From: Amycolatopsis roodepoortensis
Lineage (GTDB): Bacteria; Actinomycetota; Actinomycetes; Mycobacteriales; Pseudonocardiaceae
Reading direction: 5' to 3'
DNA: 64,000 bases
Assembly: GCF_014873915.1 (NCBI RefSeq)
Contig: NZ_JADBEJ010000005.1
Location: 2,108,001-2,172,000 of the forward strand
Position numbers and translations under genes: made by a program. The notes under the pieces are model-generated. The model saw only the letters and a list, made by a program, of their open reading frames with translations. It was not told the origin of the DNA and ran no database searches. Each line of letters begins with the position of its first letter. Position 1 is the first letter of the stretch. This document shows, in pieces, positions 39,452 through 48,354 of this stretch.

Positions 39452-40678
39452 ATGACTTCCTTCCTTCGCCATGCTTTCATCGCCATCGTGACCGCGACCT
39501 TGGTCGCCGCGGGAACGACGGTCGCGGGCGCGGACACGAATTCGGTGTACACCTCCTCTTCACCACTTCCCGCCGGCGAAAACGGTGACGTGGTCAAGTC
39601 GCAGCCCTCGACCTACAACGGCGCGAAGGCGACCCGGATCCAATACCTTTCCCGGGACAACAAGAACAAACAGGTCGCGGTGAGCGGCACCGTTCTGGTG
39701 CCGGACAAACCGTGGAACGGTCCCGGCGAACGGCCGATCGTGGCCTACGCGCCCTTCACCTTCGGCATGGGTCCGGACTGCGCTCCCTCGAAAACCCTCG
39801 CGGGAGAGGGCGCCTCGGACCTGATCTCCGGTTTCCAGGGTGGATTCGTCAACGCGTTGCTCGGCGCCGGATTCGCCGTGGCGCAGACCGACTACATCGG
39901 ACCTTGGGTGGAGGGCAGCGGCGACCACCCGTACGTCGTCCGGCTGTCCGAGGCGCACACCGTGCTCGACGTCGTCCGCGCCGCGCAGCGGCTGCCGGGA
40001 ACGGGACTGCCCGCCGGAGGCCCGGTCGGTATCGCCGGTTACTCCGAGGGCGGCAGTGCCGCCGCGGCCGCCGCCGAACTGGCCGCCACCTACGCACCCG
40101 AGCTGGACATCAAGGGCGTCTACTCCGGTGCGCCGCCCGCGGACAAAGCGGTGCTGTCGAAGTCGCTCGACGGCGGGATGTACGCCGGGTTCCTCGGTTA
40201 CGCCCTGATCGGGATCAACCAGGCCTACCCCGAGGCCAGGCTGCTGGACCTGGCCAACCCGGCCGGGGCCGACCTGTTCCTGAAGGCCCGGCAGACCTGC
40301 ACCCTGAACGCCGTCCTCCAGTTCATGTACAAGCAGACCAGCTCGCTGACGAAGGAGGGCAAGCCGGTCTCCGCCTACCTTTCCCAGCCGCCGTTCGACG
40401 CGATCGTGGCGGAGAACCGGATCGGCACGATCAAACCCGCCATGCCGGTCATGGTCGAACACAGCCCGCTGGACGACGTCATCCCGGCCGCCGTCGGCAA
40501 GCAGATGGCGAAGGACTGGTGCGGTAAGGGCGCCAATGTGCAGTGGAAGGACTTGACGACCTTCACGCCATTCTTGTCCCACGCGCTGGGCATGACGACC
40601 GCGTCCACCGATGCCACCGAGTGGCTGAAGAGCGCGTTCAACGGGCAGGCGGGCAGCGGCAACTGCGGCCGGTTCTAG
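39452..40678 (+). CDS. Secreted lipase, LIP family
   Basis: 408 aa from ATG 39452 with GGAG 8 nt upstream. Signal peptide MTSFLRHAFIAIVTATLVAA with cleavage near GAD/VAGA at about 27. The alpha/beta hydrolase carries the nucleophile elbow GIAGYSEGGSAAAA (about 200), a candidate Asp in EHSPLDDVIPAA and His in FLSHALGMT near the C-terminus. Cys pairs (PDCAPS; RQTCTL; KDWCGK; GNCGRF) may form disulfides. It resembles fungal-type secretory lipases (PF03583) common in Amycolatopsis and Nocardia, which hydrolyse triacylglycerols outside the cell. Two hairpin repeats follow it. Confidence 0.9.
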   Translation: MTSFLRHAFIAIVTATLVAAGTTVAGADTNSVYTSSSPLPAGENGDVVKSQPSTYNGAKATRIQYLSRDNKNKQVAVSGTVLVPDKPWNGPGERPIVAYAPFTFGMGPDCAPSKTLAGEGASDLISGFQGGFVNALLGAGFAVAQTDYIGPWVEGSGDHPYVVRLSEAHTVLDVVRAAQRLPGTGLPAGGPVGIAGYSEGGSAAAAAAELAATYAPELDIKGVYSGAPPADKAVLSKSLDGGMYAGFLGYALIGINQAYPEARLLDLANPAGADLFLKARQTCTLNAVLQFMYKQTSSLTKEGKPVSAYLSQPPFDAIVAENRIGTIKPAMPVMVEHSPLDDVIPAAVGKQMAKDWCGKGANVQWKDLTTFTPFLSHALGMTTASTDATEWLKSAFNGQAGSGNCGRF

Positions 40679-40741
40679 CCGAGGGTGACTTAGGTACCTA
40701 CTGGCTTCCGGCCGCCGTTTGGGTCTGGGGGCTGGAGCCGG

Positions 40742-40796
40742 TGTCGCGAAAGCCACTTTCGGGACGTCAGACGTCTCGAAAGTGGCTTTCGCGACA
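40742..40796. repeat. Hairpin repeat, GCGAAAGCCACTTTCG superfamily (TCGCG subtype)
   Basis: Arms 40742-40765 and 40773-40796 (24 bp, one G-T wobble) enclose the 7-nt loop GTCAGAC. Same subtype as 11782-11842. It lies 63 nt after the lipase stop. Confidence 0.92.
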
Positions 40797-40865
40797 TGAT
40801 CACCAGGCCTGGCCACGGACCCCCGGCCAAGCCCCAGCACCCGACGGTACCGAGCGCCTCGGGTT

Positions 40866-40911
40866 CTCGTGAGTGGCAAGGACGGTTCTAACCGTCCTCG
40901 CCACTCACGAG
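40866..40911. repeat. Hairpin repeat, GTGAGTGG(C/T)AAGGACGGTT family
   Basis: Arms 40866-40887 and 40890-40911 (22 bp, one A-C mismatch) with spacer CT, 9 nt before the mmsA stop. It lies between the convergent lipase and mmsA genes. Confidence 0.92.
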
Positions 40912-40920
40912 GCGCTGTCG

Positions 40921-42417
40921 TCAGCTGTTGCGCGGGAACCCGAGGTTCACCCCGCCCTGCGAGGGGTCCGGCCACCGCGACGTGACGACCTTCGTCCGCG
41001 TGAAGAAGTGGAACCCTTCCGGCCCATAGGCGTGGCTGTCCCCGAACAGCGAGTCCTTCCACCCGCCGAACGAGTAGTAGCCCACCGGCACCGGGATCGG
41101 CACGTTCACGCCGACCATCCCGACCTCGACCTCGTTCTGGAACCGCCGCGCGGCCCGGCCGTCGTTGGTGAAGATCGCGGTGCCGTTGCCGTAGGGGTTG
41201 CCGTTGATCAGCTCCAGCGCCGCGTCGTACCCCTCGGCCCGCGCGACCGCCAGCACCGGCCCGAAGATCTCGTCGGTGTAGATCGACATCTCCGGCGTGA
41301 CATGGTCGAACAGCGTCGGGCCGAGCCAGAACCCGCCGTCCTCACCGTCGACCTCGACGCCGCGGCCGTCGACGACGAGCCGGGCGCCCGCGTCGACCCC
41401 CGCCCCGACGTAGGACTCGACGCGTTCGTGGTGGGCGGCGGTGACGAGCGGGCCCATCTCCGAGGTGGGCCGCATGCCGTCGCCGACGCGGAGCCGCTTG
41501 ATCCGCTCGGCGATCTTCGCGACCAGTTCGTCGCCGACCGGGTCGACCGCGACCACGACCGACACCGCCATGCACCGCTCCCCCGCCGAGCCGAAGCCCG
41601 CCGAGACGGCCGCGTCGGCGGCGAGGTCGAGGTCCGCGTCCGGGAGGACGACCATGTGGTTCTTCGCGCCGCCGAGCGCCTGCACGCGTTTCCCGTGCCT
41701 GGTCCCGGTTTCGTAGACGTACTTCGCGATCGGCGTCGAGCCGACGAACGAGATCGCCTTGACGTCGCGGTGTTCCAGCAGCCCGTCGACGGCCACCTTG
41801 TCGCCGTGCAGGACGTTGAGGACGCCGTCGGGCAGGCCGGCCTCGGCGAACAGTTCCGCGATGAACACGGCCGCGGACGGGTCCTTCTCGCTCGGCTTGA
41901 GCACGACGGTGTTGCCGCAGGCGAGCGCGTTCGGCACGAACCACAGCGGGACCATCGCCGGGAAGTTGAACGGCGAGATCACCCCGACCACGCCCAGCGG
42001 CTGCGAGATCGAGTAGACGTCGACACCGGTGGAGGCGTTCTCGCTGAACCCGCCCTTGAGCAGCTGCGCGGCACCGCAGGCGTACTCGACGTTCTCGATC
42101 GCGCGCGCGACTTCGCCCGCCGCGTCGGACTCGACCTTGCCATGTTCGCTGGTGACGATCTTCGCCAGCTCGTGGCGCCGCGCCGAAAGCAGCTCACGGA
42201 AGGCGAACAGCACCCGCGTCCGCCCGGCCAGCGACGTCCCGCGCCAGCCCGGCAGCGCCCGGGAAGCGGCCGCGACGGCGGCGTCGACGTCGTCCTGCGC
42301 CGCGAAGGCGACCTTCGCCCGCACCCGGCCGGTGGCCGGATCGAACACGTCCCCGGATCGTTCGCTCACGCCTTCGCACGGTTTGCCGTCTATCCAATGG
42401 GTGATGCGGTCGGTCAC
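40921..42417 (-). CDS. mmsA: CoA-acylating (methyl)malonate-semialdehyde dehydrogenase
   Basis: 498 aa from GTG 42417 with AGGAGGG upstream. The ALDH fold shows SPFNFPAMVP, KPSEKDPSAAVF and the catalytic motif AGFGSAGERCMAVSVVV with the active Cys. The glutamate general base of other ALDHs is replaced by the MMSDH-type ALGGAKNHMVVLPD. It converts methylmalonate or malonate semialdehyde with CoA and NAD to propionyl- or acetyl-CoA, in valine, inositol and beta-alanine degradation. Divergent from a PucR regulator and 6 kb from a pyrimidine/hydantoin operon whose end product beta-alanine could feed it. Confidence 0.95.
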   Translation of the reverse strand: MTDRITHWIDGKPCEGVSERSGDVFDPATGRVRAKVAFAAQDDVDAAVAAASRALPGWRGTSLAGRTRVLFAFRELLSARRHELAKIVTSEHGKVESDAAGEVARAIENVEYACGAAQLLKGGFSENASTGVDVYSISQPLGVVGVISPFNFPAMVPLWFVPNALACGNTVVLKPSEKDPSAAVFIAELFAEAGLPDGVLNVLHGDKVAVDGLLEHRDVKAISFVGSTPIAKYVYETGTRHGKRVQALGGAKNHMVVLPDADLDLAADAAVSAGFGSAGERCMAVSVVVAVDPVGDELVAKIAERIKRLRVGDGMRPTSEMGPLVTAAHHERVESYVGAGVDAGARLVVDGRGVEVDGEDGGFWLGPTLFDHVTPEMSIYTDEIFGPVLAVARAEGYDAALELINGNPYGNGTAIFTNDGRAARRFQNEVEVGMVGVNVPIPVPVGYYSFGGWKDSLFGDSHAYGPEGFHFFTRTKVVTSRWPDPSQGGVNLGFPRNS

Positions 42418-42488
42418 GGGTTCCGCCCTCCTGATCGCCGGTGCCTGCTCCCGGTCGAGTCTGGGCGCGCGCGCCACACCGACGCCAT

Positions 42489-42544
42489 CGGCAACGTGTA
42501 CGGACTCCCGGTCCCGGCCGTACAGTCTGTCTCCAGCGTTGCCG
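42489..42544. promoter_or_regulatory. Nested inverted repeats between mmsA and pucR
   Basis: CGGCAACG (42489-42496) pairs with CGTTGCCG (42537-42544), and directly inside TGTACGG (42497-42503) pairs with CCGTACA (42518-42524). This sits in the 144-bp divergent promoter region and is a candidate operator for the PucR protein. TACAGT inside the right half could also be a -10 element. Confidence 0.5.
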
Positions 42545-42561
42545 AACCGGGTGGGAGGCCG

Positions 42562-44184
42562 ATGTACCCGACCGTCGCCGAAGTGCTCGCGCTGCCGGTG
42601 CTGCGTCAGGGCAGGCCCCATGTGGTGGCGGGGGCGGCGGGGCTGGACGCGCCGGTCCGCTGGGCGCACGTCGCCGAGGTCGCGGACATCGCCCCGTTGC
42701 TGCGGGGCGGGGAACTCGTGCTCACCACCGGGGTCGCGCTGCCCGACGACGGCGCCGCGCTCGCCCGGTACGTCGCGGATCTGGCCGGCGTCGGGGTCGC
42801 CGGGGTCGTGGTCGAACTGGTGCGCCATTGGAGCGAGAAACTGCCGTCCGAGCTGGTCGACGCCGCGGACCGGCACGGTGTCCCGCTGATCACCCTTTCG
42901 CGCGAGACGCGTTTCGTGTCGGTCACCGAGGCGGTGAACGGGCTGATCGTCGACGCCCAGGTCGACGAACTCCGCGCGGCGGAACGGGTCCACGAGACCT
43001 TCACCGCGCTGACCGTCGCCGGCGCCGAACCGGGGGACATCCTGCGCGAGGTCGCCCGGCTCACCGAACATCCGGTCGTGCTGGAGACGCTGTCGCACGA
43101 GGTCCTCGCCTACGACACGGCTGGAACCGACCCCGGCGAACTGCTGCCCGGCTGGCCGTCCCGGTCGCGGCCGGTGCAGGTCGGCGAGCGGACCGGCTAC
43201 CACGCGGGCGCGGGCTGGCTGATCACCGTGGTCGGCGCGCGCGGGCACGACTGGGGGCGGCTGGTCGTCGTCTGCGGGGAGCCGCCGCCGCACCGGCACG
43301 TCGTGGTCGCCGAACGCGCCGCGTCCGCGCTCGCGGTGCACCGGCTGGTCGCCAAGGACACCGACTCCCTCGAACGCCAGGCGCACCGCGCGATCCTGAC
43401 CGAGCTGCTGGCGAACCCGGTACCGCCCGCCGAACTGACCGCGCGGGCCTCCGCGCTGGGTGTCCCGCTGACGGGACGGCTGCTTGTCGGGGTCGCCGTG
43501 CGACCCCGGATCACCGTGACCGCCAAGACCGCGCAGTCCACTCCGGTGCTACTGCGGGAACTCGCCGAGGCGACCGTGCTCGCCGCGCGGCACGCCAAGG
43601 TGTCCGCGCTGGTGGCCACCGACGACACCCAGGTGCGCGCGCTGATCGCGCTCTCGCCCGAGGCCGGGGTCGACGCGGTACTGAAGCGGCTGGCGAACGA
43701 CGTCCACGAGGCCCGCGCCGGCGCGCCCGCCGTGGTCGCGGTCGGGACCACTGGTGGCGGACCCGCCGACGCGCGCCGGACGCTCGTCGAAGCCGCGCAG
43801 GTGGCCGCCGCGGCGCTCGCCGAGAACGTCGAACGGGTGGTCCACCGGCTCGACGACGTCCGGTTGCGCGGGCTGCTGCACCTGCTGGCGGGCGACGAAC
43901 GGATCACCGCGTTCGCCGCGCGGGAGCTCGGCCCGCTGCTGAGCCGGGACGCCGCGCAGGGCAGCAGACTCGTCCAGGCGTTGAGGCATTACTGCGAGCA
44001 CGGCGGCAACAAGTCCGCGGCGGCCGCCGCCGCGCACACCTCCCGCACCGCCTACTACCAGCAGCTGGCCAGGATCGAGCAGGTCCTCGGGGTGCGGCTC
44101 GAAGATCCGGAGTCGATGCTCTCGCTTTATGTCGCTTTGCTCGCGCACGATATTCGAAAAGCCGACAACCACACGTCCGAGTGA
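42562..44184 (+). CDS. PucR family transcriptional regulator
   Basis: 540 aa from ATG 42562 with GGGAGG upstream. The N-terminal PucR ligand domain (about 3-125) starts MYPTVAEVLALPVLRQGRPHVV. The middle is a GGDEF-like degenerate domain. The C-terminal HTH_30 is typical: LVQALRHYCEHGGNKSAAAAAAHTSRTAYYQQLARIEQVLG. PucR-type proteins respond to purine, amino-acid or GABA-type catabolites and usually activate the divergent catabolic gene, here mmsA. Nested inverted repeats lie in the shared promoter region. It may also act on the NCS1-hydantoinase operon downstream; that is inference. Confidence 0.92.
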   Translation: MYPTVAEVLALPVLRQGRPHVVAGAAGLDAPVRWAHVAEVADIAPLLRGGELVLTTGVALPDDGAALARYVADLAGVGVAGVVVELVRHWSEKLPSELVDAADRHGVPLITLSRETRFVSVTEAVNGLIVDAQVDELRAAERVHETFTALTVAGAEPGDILREVARLTEHPVVLETLSHEVLAYDTAGTDPGELLPGWPSRSRPVQVGERTGYHAGAGWLITVVGARGHDWGRLVVVCGEPPPHRHVVVAERAASALAVHRLVAKDTDSLERQAHRAILTELLANPVPPAELTARASALGVPLTGRLLVGVAVRPRITVTAKTAQSTPVLLRELAEATVLAARHAKVSALVATDDTQVRALIALSPEAGVDAVLKRLANDVHEARAGAPAVVAVGTTGGGPADARRTLVEAAQVAAAALAENVERVVHRLDDVRLRGLLHLLAGDERITAFAARELGPLLSRDAAQGSRLVQALRHYCEHGGNKSAAAAAAHTSRTAYYQQLARIEQVLGVRLEDPESMLSLYVALLAHDIRKADNHTSE

Positions 44185-44243
44185 GCAAATCTCACCCGAG
44201 CGTGGAACACAGTGACCGGGTCACGTCAGCCGATAGGGTTGAT

Positions 44244-44609
44244 ATGGCTTTCTTCGAACCGATCGGCGCCTGCGTGCTCGCGCTGGCCTGTATGGCCCCG
44301 GCGCCCCCCGCCGAATCCACGTTCCAGCTGACCAGCCACGACACCAGGGGCCGGGTCGGCACCGTCTCGCTCACCTGCGGGCCCACCGGAGGCTCCCACC
44401 CCGGGCGCGGGAACGCCTGCGCCAAACTGTCCGAAGTGGACGGAGAATTCGACAGGCTCCGCCCGGAACCGCGGGCCTGCACCCTCGAGTACGCCCCGGT
44501 GGACGTCTCCGCGGTCGGCAAATGGCGCGGTGAACCGGTCACCTACCGGACCTCGTACGCCAACCGCTGTGTCGCCGACGCCGAGTCGGCCGGCGTCTTC
44601 ACCTTCTGA
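44244..44609 (+). CDS. SSI-family secreted subtilisin inhibitor
   Basis: 121 aa with a short signal peptide (about 1-24, MAFFEPIGACVLALACMAPA). The four Cys of the Streptomyces subtilisin inhibitor fold are at C45, C59, C79 and C109. The start of the domain, VSLTCGPTGGSHP, and the C-terminal FTF match the family. By alignment with SSI (reactive loop CPMVYDPV), the loop here is CTLEYAPV, so P1 is Leu81 and P1' Glu82; Leu at P1 suits subtilisin- or chymotrypsin-like targets. A hairpin repeat and a second hairpin follow. It is a single gene in its own unit. Confidence 0.93.
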   Translation: MAFFEPIGACVLALACMAPAPPAESTFQLTSHDTRGRVGTVSLTCGPTGGSHPGRGNACAKLSEVDGEFDRLRPEPRACTLEYAPVDVSAVGKWRGEPVTYRTSYANRCVADAESAGVFTF

Positions 44610-44627
44610 CCGGAAGCCCCGGCGGGA

Positions 44628-44680
44628 GTTGCGAAAGCCACTTTCGCAACGTTGAAGGTTGCGAAAGTGGCTTTCGCAAC
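44628..44680. repeat. Hairpin repeat, GTTGCGAAAG subtype
   Basis: Perfect 23-bp arms (44628-44650 and 44658-44680) with the loop GTTGAAG, identical in arms and loop to the copy at 61136-61188. It lies 18 nt after the SSI stop. Confidence 0.93.
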
Positions 44681-44724
44681 ACAGCCGCGCCGGGCCTCCC
44701 CCTCGGTGGCCCGGCGGCACCGTT

Positions 44725-44776
44725 CACCGCGGCCTTGATCGCCCTCACCCCCACGAGGGCGATCAAGGCCGTGGTG
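44725..44776. terminator. Hairpin between SSI and DUF4173 genes
   Basis: GGCCTTGATCGCCCTC (44731-44746) pairs exactly with 44755-44770 around an 8-nt C-rich loop; the stem extends to 22 bp with one G-T wobble. It lies 7 nt before the stop of the convergent DUF4173 gene. Likely bidirectional terminator, not related in sequence to the other families here. Confidence 0.8.
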
Positions 44777-44783
44777 TCACGAC

Positions 44784-46337
44784 TCAAGGACGGGCCGGGT
44801 ACCGGCACCCGGCCCCGCCCTCCGCGGCGACAGGGGTCTGACGCGCGAGGGACCGGCTCAGGTTCCAATCGCGCCAATCATCTTCCGGAATTCCCCGCAC
44901 GACCGGCCTGAGCACACAGGACCGCAGCGGCTCCGGGAGCCGGTCCACCGACGGCACGACGTCGGCGGAAAACCCGGACAGGTAACGGGTGTCGAGCGTC
45001 TTGCCGTGCGCGAGCCGGTCGATGTTGCGGTCGGCGATGAACCGTTCCGGATCGAGGACGGCCAGTCCGAGCAGCGCCGCGACGGCGGCTCCGATGGCCG
45101 CGCGCGGCAGCCACGCCGACCGCAGCGGGATCAGGGACACGAGCACCAGCACGAAGATCAGGCCGATCCAGAGTTCGCACACCTCGACCAGCAACCGCAG
45201 CACGGTGAACCCGTACGCCTGCTGGTATGTCCACATGCGACTCAACGCCGAGGCCACCAGCACCAGGCTGAGCACGCTCAACGCGCCGAGCAGCCCGCGC
45301 TGCCAGGCGCGGTCGGCCACCGACGACTTCGGCGCCCACCGGAGCGCGGCGGCGACCAGCAGCAGGGTCAGCACGGTGCTGGCGGAGAGCTGCCAGAACC
45401 CGCTCCTGGCGTATTCGGCCGCGGTCAGCCCGCTCGTGGCCAGGACGTATTCGGTGCCGCCGAACAACACGACCAGGCGGACCACGACGAAGCTCGTGAA
45501 CAGCGCCACCAGCACACCGAGCGGCAACGTCCATTCGAGCCGGTGCTTGAGCCGTTTGCGCGGCGCGTCGTCGGCAGCGGGCAGCGGAGGCGCCGCCAGC
45601 AGGTAACACGCCCCGGTGACGGCGAACGCGGCCACGACGAAGAAGAACCCCCAGCGCACGAAGCTCCCCGGGTTCAGCTCGGGGATCACCGCGTCGACGA
45701 CGTTCGCGAACGCGGCGTCCGCCCCACGCAGGAGCGGCACGAACACCAGCAGCAGCAAGGCGCTGGCCAGCACCGGCACGAGGAACCTCGGCCTCGCGCG
45801 GCCTTCCTGTTTCTTGCCGAGCTTCGCGAGCCCGCGTCCGATCCACGGGATCGAAAGCAGCGCTTCGATGGGGACCGCGAAGACGTCGTAGACGATCGTG
45901 TTCACGGTGCGTTTCCCGACCACGGCGAGGGATCCGGCGACGAGGGCGGCCAGTACGCACAGCACGTTCAGCCACACCGACGCACGGAACATGCCGACGG
46001 CGAGCAAGCCGAGCGCGGCCGCCGCCCAGACCGCGTTGACCAGGCGGAAATGCGGTTCGGCGTCGCCGCGGGCGCGTTTGTCGGCGAAGTAGACGGCCAC
46101 CGCGAAGGCGAGCCCGGCCACGAACCAGCCGGCTCCGGGCTCGTCCGGCATGGCGACGGCGGCGATCAGTCCGGCCGCGACCGCCGCGGGCAGGACGGAG
46201 CCGGGCAACGGGACGATCGCCGATTTCGGCGGTACGCGGGGGCGCATCAGCACCGGGATCGGTGGCGCGGGCGGCAACGTGGCGGTCACCGAGGGCGGCG
46301 ACGCGTGCGCCTGCCGGTCTTCCTGGTCTTCGCTCAT
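44784..46337 (-). CDS. DUF4153/DUF4173 polytopic membrane protein
   Basis: 517 aa with about 12 helices after a cytoplasmic Pro-rich N-terminus of about 45 residues. The conserved part GFWQLSASTVLTLLLVAAALRWAP and SRMWTYQQAYGFTVLRLLVEVCELWIG is characteristic of DUF4173 proteins, found next to two-component systems in actinobacteria. The soluble tail after about 425 (LDPERFIADRNIDRLAHGKTLDTRYLSGFSADVVPSVDRLP in part) is also conserved. Biochemical role unknown. It lies downstream of the kinase gene with a 70-nt gap that contains a half hairpin repeat, so it is probably co-regulated. Confidence 0.85.
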   Translation of the reverse strand: MSEDQEDRQAHASPPSVTATLPPAPPIPVLMRPRVPPKSAIVPLPGSVLPAAVAAGLIAAVAMPDEPGAGWFVAGLAFAVAVYFADKRARGDAEPHFRLVNAVWAAAALGLLAVGMFRASVWLNVLCVLAALVAGSLAVVGKRTVNTIVYDVFAVPIEALLSIPWIGRGLAKLGKKQEGRARPRFLVPVLASALLLLVFVPLLRGADAAFANVVDAVIPELNPGSFVRWGFFFVVAAFAVTGACYLLAAPPLPAADDAPRKRLKHRLEWTLPLGVLVALFTSFVVVRLVVLFGGTEYVLATSGLTAAEYARSGFWQLSASTVLTLLLVAAALRWAPKSSVADRAWQRGLLGALSVLSLVLVASALSRMWTYQQAYGFTVLRLLVEVCELWIGLIFVLVLVSLIPLRSAWLPRAAIGAAVAALLGLAVLDPERFIADRNIDRLAHGKTLDTRYLSGFSADVVPSVDRLPEPLRSCVLRPVVRGIPEDDWRDWNLSRSLARQTPVAAEGGAGCRYPARP

Positions 46338-46352
46338 TCCAATCCTCCAGTT

Positions 46353-46371
46353 TGCGAAAGCACATTTCGCA
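46353..46371. repeat. Half element of the GCGAAAG hairpin superfamily
   Basis: TGCGAAA-GCACA-TTTCGCA is a single palindromic arm resembling GCGAAAGCCACTTTCGC of the full repeats, differing in the centre and lacking the second arm. It sits between the kinase stop and the DUF4173 start, inside the operon, and would form a 7-bp hairpin. It may be a decayed or minimal copy. Confidence 0.6.
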
Positions 46372-46407
46372 GTGTGTGTGGAGCCGCCGGAAACGCGCGG
46401 CAGGGAA

Positions 46408-47433
46408 CTACGGAACGGGGATCACGACGCGGATGACACAGCCCGGCCGGTGCTCGGGCGTGACGACCGCGATGCTGCCGTCGTGGAGGTCGACCACCCA
46501 CCGCGCGATCGCGAGCCCGAGACCGGTGCCCCCGCCGCCCGCCCGCTCGCCGCGGGTGAACCGCTCGAACACGCTGTCCCGCTCCCCCGGCGGGATCCCG
46601 GGGCCCTCGTCTTCGACCTCGATGACGACGTCGGCCTCGCGGGCCTCCGCCCGCACCCGGACCTCTCCCCCGGCCGGGCCGTGCCGGACGGCGTTGTCGA
46701 GCAGGTTGACCACGACCTGGTAGAGCCGGCCGCGATCGGCGACGGCCGTCGCGCCGGGCGGCTGGACGTCGACGGAGAAGCGCACGCCGCGACCGGTGGC
46801 CCCCGCTTCGGCGGCGACCTCCTCCAGCAGCAGTTCGAGATCGAACTCCTCCAGCTGCAAGGGGAACGCGCCCGCGTCGATCCGCGAGAGATCGAGCAGT
46901 TCCGAGACCAGCCTGCCGAGCCGCTCGGTCTGCTGCAGCGCGGTCTTCAACGTCGCCGGATCGGGTTTGGCGACGCCGTCGACGAGGTTCTCCAGCACCC
47001 CGTTCAGCGCGGTGATCGGCGTGCGGAGTTCGTGGGAGACGTTCGCGATCAGCTCGCGGCGCCGCTGGTCCGAGGCGTCCAGGTCGGCGGCCATCTGGTT
47101 GAAGGCGTGCGACAGCTCCCCGACCTCGTCGCGGGCGGTCGCCCGGACCCGCCGGGTGTAGTCGCCCTTGGCCATCGCGCGGGCGGCGGCGGTCATCTCG
47201 CGCAGCGGCCTGGTCATCCCGTGCGCCAGGATCTGCGAGGTCACCACGGCGAGCACCATCGCGGCGATCGTGGTCCGCGGCGGGAGCCAGCCGATCTGCC
47301 AGTTGAAGAAGGCGAACGCGATACCGCCCGAGGACACCAGCAGGATCGCGAGCTTGAGCTTGATGGAACGGACCGGGTCGAGTGGTCTCGGGAGGGCGTC
47401 GACGATCCGGCCGAGCAGCGGGCGGAGCTTCAC
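46408..47433 (-). CDS. HAMP-containing sensor histidine kinase (BaeS/MtrB type)
   Basis: 341 aa. Two N-terminal helices (about 25-65) are close together with almost no extracytoplasmic loop, followed by HAMP (MTRPLREMTAAARAMAKGDYTRRV), HisKA (LIANVSHELRTPITALNGVLENL, phosphoacceptor His) and HATPase (NLLDNAVRHGPAG, EDEGPGIP, GTGLGLAIARWVVDLHDG). The missing sensor loop suggests signal input from the membrane or a partner, possibly the DUF4173 protein. It is coupled to the response regulator by ATGA. Confidence 0.94.
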   Translation of the reverse strand: MKLRPLLGRIVDALPRPLDPVRSIKLKLAILLVSSGGIAFAFFNWQIGWLPPRTTIAAMVLAVVTSQILAHGMTRPLREMTAAARAMAKGDYTRRVRATARDEVGELSHAFNQMAADLDASDQRRRELIANVSHELRTPITALNGVLENLVDGVAKPDPATLKTALQQTERLGRLVSELLDLSRIDAGAFPLQLEEFDLELLLEEVAAEAGATGRGVRFSVDVQPPGATAVADRGRLYQVVVNLLDNAVRHGPAGGEVRVRAEAREADVVIEVEDEGPGIPPGERDSVFERFTRGERAGGGGTGLGLAIARWVVDLHDGSIAVVTPEHRPGCVIRVVIPVP

Positions 47434-48134
47434 GATCCCACCTCCAGGGCGTAGCCGACGCCGTGCACGGTGCGGATGAGGTCCGCGCCCAGTTTGCGGC
47501 GCAGCGCCTTGATGTGGCTGTCGACCGCGCGGGTGCCCGAGCCGGTGCCCGCGACGTCCCAGTCCCAGACCTCGCTCAGCAAGCGTTCCCTCGGCTGCAC
47601 CGCCCTCGGGCGTTTCGCGAAGTGGACGAGGAGGTCGAACTCGATCGGCGTCAGCTGCGCCTGGTTGCCGGCGCGCGTGACCCGCCGCTGCTCGACGTCG
47701 ATTTCGAGATCACCGAGGACGATCTTCGTGCCGGCGTCGCTCACGTCGGCCCTGGCCGATCGTTCGACCCGGCGCAGCAGCGCGTGCACCCGTGCCGAGA
47801 GCACCCGCATGGAGAACGGTTTGGTGAGGTAGTCGTCGGCGCCGACGCCGAGGCCGATCAGCATGTCCGTCTCGTCCGACCGGGCGGTCAGCATGAGCAC
47901 CGGGACCGGGCGGCGGGCCTGGATCCGGCGGCAGACCTCGAGCCCGTCGAACCCCGGCAGCATCACGTCGAGCACGACCAGGTCCGGCTCGCGTTCGGCG
48001 TCGGTCTCGACGCCGGAGGGGCCGTCGTGCGCCAGGTCCACGGTGAACCCCTCGGCCCGCAGCCGCGCGGCGATGCTCTCCGCGATGGTCACGTCGTCCT
48101 CGACGACCAGCACCCGGCGTCCTCCCAGTTCCAT
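47430..48134 (-). CDS. OmpR-family response regulator
   Basis: 234 aa from the ATG ending at 48134 (MELGGRRVLVVEDD); an ATG at 48152 adds six residues. The receiver shows ED at 13-14, LVVLDVMLPGFDGLEV with the phospho-Asp and DDYLTKPFSMRVL with the Lys. The C-terminal winged helix has LTPIEFDLLVHFAKRPRAV and GTRAVDSHIKALRRKLG, then IRTVHGVGYAL. First gene of the regulator-kinase-DUF4173 unit. The divergent gene across a 220-bp region is the NCS1 transporter. Confidence 0.95.
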   Translation of the reverse strand: MELGGRRVLVVEDDVTIAESIAARLRAEGFTVDLAHDGPSGVETDAEREPDLVVLDVMLPGFDGLEVCRRIQARRPVPVLMLTARSDETDMLIGLGVGADDYLTKPFSMRVLSARVHALLRRVERSARADVSDAGTKIVLGDLEIDVEQRRVTRAGNQAQLTPIEFDLLVHFAKRPRAVQPRERLLSEVWDWDVAGTGSGTRAVDSHIKALRRKLGADLIRTVHGVGYALEVGS

Positions 48135-48354
48135 GGGGATGACTGTAAGCACCGGCCGTGGAGACCATCCGGGTGAGCTGTGGAGATCCTGTGGAGATGT
48201 TTCGGCCGGTTTGCCGGATTACTACGTCCGTGTGTGTGACGCAGGTCATGCACCAGGAGCCCGCGAACGCAATCGACAGTCTGCGCTCCGACGCCACCAA
48301 CAGTGAACAGTCTGCCAGTCCCACCCGCGCGGCGCGGGCGAGCACGATTCCGCA

